This document shows, in pieces, positions 57,858 through 64,000 of a DNA stretch of 64,000 bases. Origin of the DNA: an uncultured Oscillospiraceae bacterium. GTDB taxonomy: Bacteria; Bacillota; Clostridia; Oscillospirales; Ruminococcaceae. The notes below the pieces were generated by a model, which was given only the letters and a program-made list of their open reading frames with translations, was not told where the DNA came from and did no database searches. Location: positions 1 to 64,000 of the forward strand of contig CAKSKG010000011.1 in the NCBI GenBank assembly GCA_934464775.1. The letters are read 5' to 3'. Positions within the stretch are counted from its first letter, which is position 1. Each line of letters starts with the position of its first letter. The position numbers and the translations under genes are program-made.

Positions 57858-59318
57858 ATGGTTTTTTCAAGTCTTGATTTTCTGTTTTTCTTTCTGCCGA
57901 TCGTTATGATCGTTTACTTTTTCTCCAACACCAAGGTAAGAAATGTTATCCTGCTTGTGTCGGGATTGTTTTTCTATGCATGGGGAGAGCCGTTTTATAT
58001 AATCATCATGCTGATTTCAACAGCGATAGATTATACCGCAGGACGGCTTATTGCAAAATATGATGATGACGATAAAAAGCGGCGGGTATTTTTAATAGTA
58101 TCGGTCTGCATGAATGTGGGACTGCTTTCGATATTCAAGTACAGTGATTTCATTTTCAATAATATCAGCACGCTTGTGGGAACTCAGGTGACAAATCCCG
58201 TGCTGTATGTCAACCGTGCCCTGAACAATGCATTTGATCTCGGACTAAGCACGGATCATGTTGATCTTCCTATCGGCATATCATTTTTCACGTTCCAGAG
58301 TATGTCCTATACTATTGATCTTTATCTCAGAAATATAAAGGTCCAGAAAAGCTTTCTCAGCTTTGCGGCATATATCTCAATGTTTCCGCAGATCGTTGCG
58401 GGGCCGATCGTCCGCTATGAGGACGTTGCGGCGGAGATCGACAGCCGTACCGTAAATATGTCAAAGATAAGCGTTGGCATCGGCATTTTTATAAAGGGTC
58501 TTGCAAAAAAGGTGCTGCTGGCAAACAATATCGGCGCACTCTGGACAACTGTAAAGGCTATGGATTACGGCAGTCTGCCTGCTCTTACCGCATGGATAGG
58601 CATACTTGCATTTACGTTCCAGATCTATTTTGACTTCTCGGGATATTCCGATATGGCAATGGGACTGGGCAAGATGATGGGCTTCAATTTTCCCGAAAAC
58701 TTCGATCACCCCTATATCTCCGAAAGCATAAGCGAGTTCTGGCGCCGCTGGCATATCACTCTCGGCTCATGGTTCCGCAGCTATGTGTATATCCCTCTCG
58801 GCGGAAACCGCAAGGGGGCTGCACGGACGCTTATCAATCTTATGATAGTATGGGGACTGACAGGTCTTTGGCACGGCGCAAGCTGGAATTTTGTGCTGTG
58901 GGGACTGTACTTCGGCGTGATAATCGTTATCGAGCGTGTTGGACTCGGAAAGCTGCTTGAAAAGCTGCCGAGATTCGTTCGGATAATCTATACGTTCCTG
59001 CTGACGGTGTTCGGCTGGATACTTTTCGATACGGACACTCTTTCCGATGCGGGACATTATTTCCTTGCGCTTTTCGGAGGCGGAGGAAGCTTCGCAGACA
59101 GCTATTCGGTGTATCTGCTTGCCGCAAATGCGCTTATTCTTATAGTCTGCGCAGTAGGCTCAACAATGCTTCCCTCAAAGCTTTACAGCAAGCTGAAGCT
59201 CCGCACGGGTGCGGCTTCGGGATATATCATGCCTGCGGTTCAGGCAGCGGTGCTTATAATCTGCTCCGCATATCTTGTTGATGCTACCTATAATCCGTTC
59301 ATGTATTTCAGATTCTAA
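57858..59318 (+). CDS. MBOAT-family O-acyltransferase (AlgI/DltB-like)
   Basis: A 486-residue polytopic enzyme with about eleven helices. It begins MVFSSLDFLFFFLPIVMIVY, typical of AlgI-like proteins, followed by LPIGISFFTFQSMSYTIDLY, AGPIVRYEDV and the catalytic histidine in LTGLWHGASWNFVLWG. Such proteins move acyl groups across the membrane for acetylation of exopolysaccharides or wall polymers. The DHHW protein encoded next, 15 bases on, is the usual extracytoplasmic partner, so the two form an acetylation cassette. GGAGG lies 14 bases before the ATG. Confidence 0.92.
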   Translation: MVFSSLDFLFFFLPIVMIVYFFSNTKVRNVILLVSGLFFYAWGEPFYIIIMLISTAIDYTAGRLIAKYDDDDKKRRVFLIVSVCMNVGLLSIFKYSDFIFNNISTLVGTQVTNPVLYVNRALNNAFDLGLSTDHVDLPIGISFFTFQSMSYTIDLYLRNIKVQKSFLSFAAYISMFPQIVAGPIVRYEDVAAEIDSRTVNMSKISVGIGIFIKGLAKKVLLANNIGALWTTVKAMDYGSLPALTAWIGILAFTFQIYFDFSGYSDMAMGLGKMMGFNFPENFDHPYISESISEFWRRWHITLGSWFRSYVYIPLGGNRKGAARTLINLMIVWGLTGLWHGASWNFVLWGLYFGVIIVIERVGLGKLLEKLPRFVRIIYTFLLTVFGWILFDTDTLSDAGHYFLALFGGGGSFADSYSVYLLAANALILIVCAVGSTMLPSKLYSKLKLRTGAASGYIMPAVQAAVLIICSAYLVDATYNPFMYFRF

Positions 59319-59333
59319 GGAGGTGTGCCGTTT

Positions 59334-60548
59334 ATGGGCAAAAAGAAAAAGAATTCTTCCGACGGCATCACCGTCGGTCAGGTGGAAAAGCTGGGAAAGA
59401 ACCGCAAGAGGCATCTTATTGCCGTTTCTGCTTTGTCAATGATAATATTTTTTGCGATACTGATATATTTTGCGATAATGACGGTTTTCAGCGAAAAGGC
59501 GACCTTTTCCGAGCTGGAGAACCGCAATCTGAAAAAATTCCCGAAATTCAGCTCCGAGGAGCTTTTCAGCGGAGATTATACCGAGGGGCTGGAGGAATAT
59601 ACGGCAGACCATTTCTTCGGACGTGATTTCTTTGTAAAGCTCAAGACCTATTGTGACCTTGCAGTGGGCAAGCATGAGCGCAACGGCGTGTATATACTGG
59701 GTGACAGACTGGTGCAGCGTGTTGATGAGCCTGACAGCGGCAGGATAGACAAGAGCATTGAGGGCATAAATAAATTTGCGGCGGATAATGATGTTCCCGT
59801 ATTTGTTATGATAGCTCCCACGGCAGGGGATATCTATTCGGACGAGCTGCCCTACGGCGCACCTATGCTGGACCAGAAGCAGTTCATTGAGAATGTATAT
59901 TCAAGGCTGGACAGCAGCATTTCCGCAATAGATGTTTATTCGGCGCTTAGCCTTAACAGGGATAATTATATCTATTACCGCAACGATCATCACTGGACAT
60001 CGGCAGGGGCATATTCCGCATATGCCGCAGCAGGCAAAAAAATGGGCTATACTCCCGTGCCGCTCACATCATATGATATCGAGCATGCTTCCTATGATTT
60101 TAAGGGTACGCTGTACTCTTCCGCACTTTATGACAATATAGAAGCCGATACCATAGACTATTATCACTGCATCGACGGCTACAATGTAACGGGCGAATAT
60201 GTGACAAAGGGACTCGGTGAAGAGCCTGAGGTATATGACAGCATTTATTTCCGTGATTATCTTTCCGTAAAGGATAAGTATTCCTCATTCACGGGCTCCA
60301 ATCAGCCCATTGTAACGGTAAAGACCGACTGCCCCGGCGGCAGGCTGCTTATCATCAAGGACAGCTACGCTCACAGCTATCTGCCGTTCCTTACCCAACA
60401 TTATTCCGAGATCACCATGTTCGATCTCCGATATGTTCAGATAAGCTATAAGGATATCATCGACGTAAGCGACTACGATCAGGTGCTGTTTCTGTACAAT
60501 GCGGCAACATTCACCACCGATGATAATCTGAAAAAACTTTGCTATTGA
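59334..60548 (+). CDS. DHHW-family (AlgJ/AlgX-like) exported acyltransferase partner
   Basis: A 404-residue protein. It has a basic cytoplasmic start (MGKKKKNSSDG), one membrane helix near residues 35-60, and an extracellular SGNH-like domain. FSELENRNLKKFPKFSSEEL is the family N-terminal pattern. YYRNDHHWTSAGAYSAYAA contains the DHHW motif with catalytic Asp-His. LLIIKDSYAHSYLPFLTQH carries the nucleophilic serine in the KDSY form. It would take acetyl groups from the MBOAT protein and place them on a polysaccharide. AAGGAGGT is 9 bases before the ATG at 59334. Confidence 0.88.
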   Translation: MGKKKKNSSDGITVGQVEKLGKNRKRHLIAVSALSMIIFFAILIYFAIMTVFSEKATFSELENRNLKKFPKFSSEELFSGDYTEGLEEYTADHFFGRDFFVKLKTYCDLAVGKHERNGVYILGDRLVQRVDEPDSGRIDKSIEGINKFAADNDVPVFVMIAPTAGDIYSDELPYGAPMLDQKQFIENVYSRLDSSISAIDVYSALSLNRDNYIYYRNDHHWTSAGAYSAYAAAGKKMGYTPVPLTSYDIEHASYDFKGTLYSSALYDNIEADTIDYYHCIDGYNVTGEYVTKGLGEEPEVYDSIYFRDYLSVKDKYSSFTGSNQPIVTVKTDCPGGRLLIIKDSYAHSYLPFLTQHYSEITMFDLRYVQISYKDIIDVSDYDQVLFLYNAATFTTDDNLKKLCY

Positions 60549-60854
60549 TTTTGCGGCTGTTTTTTCGCCGTATTTTATGAAATCATTCAGCAGTGCGGCT
60601 GTTTCATACAAAAAGTCGGAACGGGCATTTTCCGCCGCAGTAGCGCATTTCTCCGCTGTGCATAGAATATATCAAGCGCAGAGGTTCCGCACCGTGTCGG
60701 GCAGAAGTGGCATATGAATGAAGTATGCCCGTGAGTCGGAGCTTCACCTTTGGCGGAGCGGACCGAAGCGCATTATATAGATCATACTTTCCGCTTTAAA
60801 CGGAAAGCAATACCTGCATCGGCAGCAGTGCCGATGCAGGCTGATTTTAGGGTA
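60549..60854 (+). other. Structured non-coding region between the DHHW gene and rpe
   Basis: About 306 bases without a supportable gene but with many hairpins. TATGAAA/TTTCATA lies near 60576-60609 and CGGAAC/GTTCCG near 60617-60691. CGGGCA/TGCCCG is near 60698-60732, with GGCATA/TATGCC inside. CTTTGG/CCGAAG lies near 60748-60769, CTTTCCG/CGGAAAG near 60788-60808 and CCTGCATCGGCA/TGCCGATGCAGG at 60813-60840. The last is terminator-like but has a weak T-tail. It could be a small structured RNA or a decayed repeat. I recognise no known RNA family. Confidence 0.45.
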
Positions 60855-60883
60855 TTGACCTTTTTGACGAAATATTATATACT
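60855..60883 (+). promoter_or_regulatory. Promoter of rpe
   Basis: TTGACC and TATACT are 17 bases apart, 53 bases before the start codon. Confidence 0.7.
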
Positions 60884-60936
60884 TATATATTAAGGAACAT
60901 AACGAATAATTCCCGTAAAACAAAGGATCTGATAAA

Positions 60937-61590
60937 ATGAATATTAAAATCTCACCGTCAATATTAAGTGCCGACCTTTGCAGTCTCGGCAGGGATATAA
61001 AGCTCACCGAGGAGGCAGGAGCGGATTATCTCCACTTTGATGTTATGGACGGAGTTTTTGTTAATAATATAAGCTACGGCATTCCCGTGCTTCAGTCGGT
61101 CAGAAAGAATACCGATCTTGTGCTGGACGTGCATCTGATGATAACGGAGCCTCATCGCTTTATCAAGGCATTTGCCGACAGCGGCGCCGATATCATCACG
61201 TTCCACAGCGAGGCTGAAAGCGATATCGAGGGTACTGTAAAGCTTATCAGGGAATGCGGCAAAAAAGCGGCTGTTGCCATAAAGCCAGCAACTCCCGTCG
61301 AAAGTATTTACAAATACATCAATGATGTTGATATGATACTTATAATGACCGTTGAACCGGGCTTCGGCGGACAGGGCTTTATATATGAGACGGTGGACAA
61401 GATATCCGCTCTCCGCAAATATGCGGAAAGCAGGGGGATTGACCTCGATATCCAGGTTGACGGCGGAATAAATGCCGAAACTGCCGATATCGTAAGAAAA
61501 GCGGGAGCAAACGTTCTTGTGGCAGGCTCTTATTTCTATAAGGCAGCGGACAAGGAAAAGGCTGTCGGTATCCTCAGAGGAAATGTCTGA
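60937..61590 (+). CDS. rpe: Ribulose-phosphate 3-epimerase
   Basis: A 217-residue TIM-barrel enzyme interconverting ribulose 5-phosphate and xylulose 5-phosphate. It has KISPSILSADLCSLGRDIKL, LHFDVMDGVFVNNISYGIPV (metal His and catalytic Asp), LDVHLMITEPHRFI, MTVEPGFGGQGFI and IQVDGGINAETADIVRKAGA. Length and motifs are canonical. It links the pentose pathway with the AraD product. It ends 2 bases before the stop of the convergent MecA-like gene, with no terminator in the gap. Confidence 0.96.
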   Translation: MNIKISPSILSADLCSLGRDIKLTEEAGADYLHFDVMDGVFVNNISYGIPVLQSVRKNTDLVLDVHLMITEPHRFIKAFADSGADIITFHSEAESDIEGTVKLIRECGKKAAVAIKPATPVESIYKYINDVDMILIMTVEPGFGGQGFIYETVDKISALRKYAESRGIDLDIQVDGGINAETADIVRKAGANVLVAGSYFYKAADKEKAVGILRGNV

Positions 61591-61592
61591 AT

Positions 61593-62168
61593 CTATTCTT
61601 TCAGTTCGCACAGAGCCTCAACCGCTTCGGAGCCTATAAGCTGACAGCAATGCTCACGGGTGAATGCGGCACGTATAGCCGCTTCGGACTTTTCCGTATC
61701 GGAGGGTTTTGCTCCGTTTGGCGTGCCTGTTATCTCGAATGGTTCTTTTATGCCGATCATAAGCCTGTATTCCGTGTCGGAGCAGTAAAGACAGCTGGTC
61801 TTGATATGTTCGCCCAGCCGTTCCTTCAGCTCGCAGGCGCAGGATATCAGCTCGTCAATGTCACGGCAGAAAAACATTATCTCGATAAGCTCGCCTGCGT
61901 CGTCCGCATTGGTTATCTCCGTTCCCGAGGAATTGGAAAGATACATCATGCAGCCGCCGCTTCGGCAGGGAAAAACTTCGATATAAAGCCGTGAATTTGA
62001 AAGATCAATTGCTTTAAGGCGGTAGGCTTCGTCAAGAATATGAAGAATGAGCCGTCTTGTGCTGATGTTGTTTTCATCAATGGTGTTGTAGCTTACGTTG
62101 AACACCCTAAGATCAAGGGGAGTAAGCGATACCTTTAAAGTGCATTTGCCTATTAATTCGATATGCAA
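61593..62168 (-). CDS. MecA-like adaptor protein
   Basis: A 191-residue protein with the two-part MecA layout. The N-terminal domain reads MHIELIGKCTLKVSLTPLDL and then STRRLILHILDEAYRLK, YIEVFPCRSGGCMMYLS. A variable linker and a C-terminal domain with LIEIMFFCRDIDELISCACEL and YRLMIGI follow. MecA delivers substrates such as ComK to the ClpCP protease. Identity to characterised members is probably low. The start is TTG at 62168, 8 bases behind GGAG. That site is half of a palindrome also used by the divergent RnfD-like gene. Confidence 0.65.
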   Translation of the reverse strand: MHIELIGKCTLKVSLTPLDLRVFNVSYNTIDENNISTRRLILHILDEAYRLKAIDLSNSRLYIEVFPCRSGGCMMYLSNSSGTEITNADDAGELIEIMFFCRDIDELISCACELKERLGEHIKTSCLYCSDTEYRLMIGIKEPFEITGTPNGAKPSDTEKSEAAIRAAFTREHCCQLIGSEAVEALCELKE

Positions 62169-62174
62169 ATAATC

Positions 62175-62186
62175 ATCTCCGGAGAT
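62175..62186. promoter_or_regulatory. Palindromic Shine-Dalgarno shared by two divergent genes
   Basis: ATCTCCGGAGAT is a perfect 12-base palindrome. On the plus strand GGAG is 11 bases before the RnfD-like ATG. On the minus strand the same motif is 8 bases before the MecA-like TTG. The two start codons are only 27 bases apart, so promoters must lie within the coding regions of the opposing genes. Confidence 0.6.
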
Positions 62187-62195
62187 TGAAATTTT

Positions 62196-63143
62196 ATGAT
62201 AAAAACCTTAAAAAAGGAAAAAAGCCCTTTTTCGGTAATGGCAGATCTAACAGTCTGTCTTGCTGTGCTGGAGGGAATGGCAGTCTATTATTATGGTCTG
62301 CGTGCGCTTGTGACAGCCTTTGTATCAGCTGCGGCGTGCATGATATGCGATGCCGTATGCAAAAAGGTGAGAGGGCCGGAAAGCGACAGCAGGGATATTT
62401 CACCGTTTATAACGGGACTGACCCTTGCTCTTATGATGCCTGCTTCAGTGCCTTATTATATATTGATAACGGCGGCAATTTTTGCCGAAGTGATATCCAA
62501 GCACGCATTCGGCGGCTTAAGCTGTCAGATATTCAGCGGAGCTGCCGCAGGATATGCTTTTACCGAAATATGCTTTCCCCGTTCGGTGCTGTCTTATCCG
62601 GCACCTCATGAATATGTTTCCGTTTCGGGGGCGGCGGACGCAGTGCTTCATCAGTCGCTTTCAAAAACGATGCTCAATGCAACATCATCGGGAGTGAGCG
62701 ATTATGAGCTGCTGCTGGGAAAATTCGTTTCTCCTATGGGAACAGGGGTTATTATACTGCTTATTGCGGTATGCATCTATCTGATAGTCCGCCGTTCGGT
62801 ATCGGTGACGGTATTCGCTTCACAGGCGGCTGTTTACGGCATATTTTCATTTATATTCGGCGGATTTGAGATAAGTGCCGTGAAATATGCATTTGTCTGC
62901 GGAATGTTTCTTTTCGGTTCCGCATTCATCACTTCCGTGACAGGCTTTGTGCCGAAAAGCTTTCCTGCCCGGATTATTTATGGTATTCTGCTGGGGCTTC
63001 TGATATGCCTGTTCAGATTTTATGCATACGCCGAGAACCCCATAATATACGCAGCGCTGATCGCTGCACCCATAAGATTTTATCTTGACAGAGTTTTTGC
63101 AAAAAAGGAGACCGACGGCAGTGACTTAAAAGCTGCCGAATAA
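62196..63143 (+). CDS. rnfD: RnfD/NqrB-like membrane protein, divergent
   Basis: A 315-residue protein with about nine helices and RnfD architecture. SDSRDISPFITGLTLALMMP, SKHAFGGLSCQIFSGAAAGY and AFTEICFP match the conserved core, but N-x-F-N-P-A has become Q-I-F-S-G-A. The flavinylation segment usually containing S-(G/S)-A-T-P is replaced by AVLHQSLSKTML, and the later G-x-I-G-E-T-S by VSPMGTGV. Covalent FMN at the usual threonine is therefore unlikely. RnfE- and RnfA-like genes follow. Normal RnfD is part of the ferredoxin:NAD+ ion pump. Function here is uncertain. Confidence 0.8.
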   Translation: MIKTLKKEKSPFSVMADLTVCLAVLEGMAVYYYGLRALVTAFVSAAACMICDAVCKKVRGPESDSRDISPFITGLTLALMMPASVPYYILITAAIFAEVISKHAFGGLSCQIFSGAAAGYAFTEICFPRSVLSYPAPHEYVSVSGAADAVLHQSLSKTMLNATSSGVSDYELLLGKFVSPMGTGVIILLIAVCIYLIVRRSVSVTVFASQAAVYGIFSFIFGGFEISAVKYAFVCGMFLFGSAFITSVTGFVPKSFPARIIYGILLGLLICLFRFYAYAENPIIYAALIAAPIRFYLDRVFAKKETDGSDLKAAE

Positions 63144-63158
63144 TAAGGAGGGGAGCAT

Positions 63159-63776
63159 ATGAACAGGGAAAAGCGCAGGATAATCGCCGACGGACTGCTT
63201 TCGCAGAATGCGCTTCTTGTAAAGGGACTTGCCATAGCTCCTGCCGTGCTTTATGCGAATACGCTGAAAAATGCGGTGACGCTGGCTGTATTTATCATTG
63301 TTTTTTCGTTTATCACACTTGCCCTGTCCTCATTTATACCGCGGAGCATGATCTATACCAGCCGTGTTATATTATATTCGCTGATAGGCGCTGTTGTGTT
63401 TGTACCTATGAGCATTTATATGGGCAGGCTGATACCTCTTGATTTTGACAGCATGGGGATATTCATGCCCCTTATGATAACCAACCCATTTATAGTATCC
63501 CGCTCGGAGATGCAGTTTTTCAAAAACAAAGGCGGAAAAATGTTCCTGGATATATTTTTCTCGCTGCTGGGCTACGGAATTGCGGTAATAATCATCGGAT
63601 TTATCCGTGAGCTTATCTCCACAGGCGGAATAGGCGGAAAAATTTTCGGCATAAAGCCCGTGTTCACGGGAGCGGGGGAGGTTTTCGGAGGATTTATTCT
63701 TCTGGGACTGCTTGCCGCACTTACAAGATATATACTGATGCTTTCCGCAAAGCCCCGCAGCGACAGCGGAAAATAA
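63159..63776 (+). CDS. rnfE: RnfE/NqrD-like membrane protein lacking the cluster cysteines
   Basis: A 205-residue six-helix protein of RnfE/NqrD type. The usual L-G-x-C-x-A-L-A near the N-terminus is LAIAPAVLYAN, with alanine 27 at the cysteine position. The usual I-x-N-C-x-x-x-G-R-A-E-A-F is ITNPFIVSRSEMQFF, with proline 110 in place of cysteine. In NqrD/RnfE these two cysteines help hold an intramembrane iron-sulfur cluster, so this copy should not bind it. AAGGAGGGGAG precedes the ATG, 15 bases after the RnfD-like stop. Confidence 0.8.
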   Translation: MNREKRRIIADGLLSQNALLVKGLAIAPAVLYANTLKNAVTLAVFIIVFSFITLALSSFIPRSMIYTSRVILYSLIGAVVFVPMSIYMGRLIPLDFDSMGIFMPLMITNPFIVSRSEMQFFKNKGGKMFLDIFFSLLGYGIAVIIIGFIRELISTGGIGGKIFGIKPVFTGAGEVFGGFILLGLLAALTRYILMLSAKPRSDSGK

Positions 63777-63802
63777 TTTGAACATTGGATCGGAGTAATA
63801 AT

Positions 63803-64000
63803 ATGGCTGTTTTCAGGTCGGTCATTGCCTCAATGGTAGCAGTGATCTTTGCTGAAAATTTAATATTCGGACGAGGATTGGGAACAAGCGCACTGGCTGC
63901 CGCAGCAAAGAAAAAAGGCGCTCTTGCGGGATATTCCCTGTCGGTGATATTCATGACTGCTGCGGCAAATGTGCTTTCGTGGGTCACGGAATATTTCTTC
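63803..64000 (+). CDS. rnfA: RnfA/NqrE-like membrane protein (N-terminal part, runs off the window)
   Basis: The first 66 residues of an RnfA-type protein, MAVFRSVIASMVAVIFAENL and on. FAENLIFGRGLGTSALAAAAKKKG corresponds to the conserved E/N-N-x-V-L-x-x-x-L-G-x-C-x-F-L-A-V-S-K-K. Serine 29 stands where the cluster cysteine should be. GGAG is 7 bases before the ATG. The gene continues past base 64000, so the second cysteine position and any following rnfB, rnfC or rnfG cannot be seen. Confidence 0.75.
   Translation, partial: MAVFRSVIASMVAVIFAENLIFGRGLGTSALAAAAKKKGALAGYSLSVIFMTAAANVLSWVTEYFF

Noticed and set aside
60285..61007. Minus-strand frames across the DHHW/rpe gap
   Set aside because: They overlap the ends of two solid genes and the hairpin-rich gap; no ribosome site and no recognisable domain.

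Overview
This 64-kb window looks like the chromosome of a Gram-positive anaerobic Clostridia member, most likely a Ruminococcus-type Oscillospiraceae. The signs are strong GGAGG ribosome sites, TTGACA-17-TATAAT promoters, frequent TTG and GTG starts, sporulation genes (spoIIAA-spoIIAB-sigF, spoIVB), the oxygen-independent cobalamin route (cbiD, cbiG, cbiH), a PPi-type phosphofructokinase and Rnf-like membrane genes. The genus is inferred from style and gene content only. No rRNA, tRNA, CRISPR array, prophage or intact insertion sequence was seen.

Layout. 1-5.2 kb: a DUF368 lipid-carrier transporter, a NimA-like flavoprotein, and a self-regulated YtrA-type GntR/ABC exporter operon. 5.2-8.3 kb: a Ca2+-type P-ATPase behind a hairpin-containing leader. 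8.3-11.1 kb: the sigma-F sporulation operon and an aminotransferase. 11.3-21.5 kb: radA followed without a break by ten cobalamin genes (cbiL, D, F, G, H, J, ET, A, cobO, cbiC). 21.5-23.7 kb: an Hpt protein and an HD-GYP response regulator, flanked by two related palindromic MITE-like elements. 23.8-26.5 kb: SanA-like and pyrophosphatase-like genes, then metY with a leader peptide. 26.9-31.1 kb: a MATE pump and an amino-acid ABC transporter whose binding protein has its two lobes in swapped order. 31-41.3 kb: an unknown membrane protein, GH2 glycosidase, Tex, cyclophilin, and an AraC / FGGY kinase / AraD pentose module. 41.5-53.7 kb: PPi-phosphofructokinase, Nudix, two unknown envelope proteins, an EF-G paralogue, SpoIVB, MalQ and AlaRS. 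53.8-64 kb: HIT, ComEC, HolA, RNase M5-like, an MBOAT/DHHW acylation pair, Rpe, a MecA-like adaptor, and RnfD-RnfE-RnfA homologues running off the end.

How the genes work together. The cbi cluster covers ring contraction and methylation from cobalt-factor II to adenosylated cobyrinate diamide. It lacks the chelatase and the late (cbiP, cbiB, cobU/S/T) steps here. MalQ, PPi-PFK, Rpe, the FGGY kinase and AraD fit plant-polysaccharide fermentation.

Most unusual points. (1) The terminal RnfD/E/A homologues have replaced the cysteines that hold the membrane iron-sulfur cluster and the usual RnfD flavin motif, suggesting a redox-inactive Rnf-like membrane complex. (2) The substrate-binding protein is circularly permuted. 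(3) metY has a cysteine-containing leader peptide plus a GGAAT palindrome. (4) Two palindromic repeats share a core and sit directly behind stop codons. (5) The ComEC C-terminal nuclease-like domain appears to have lost its metal site.
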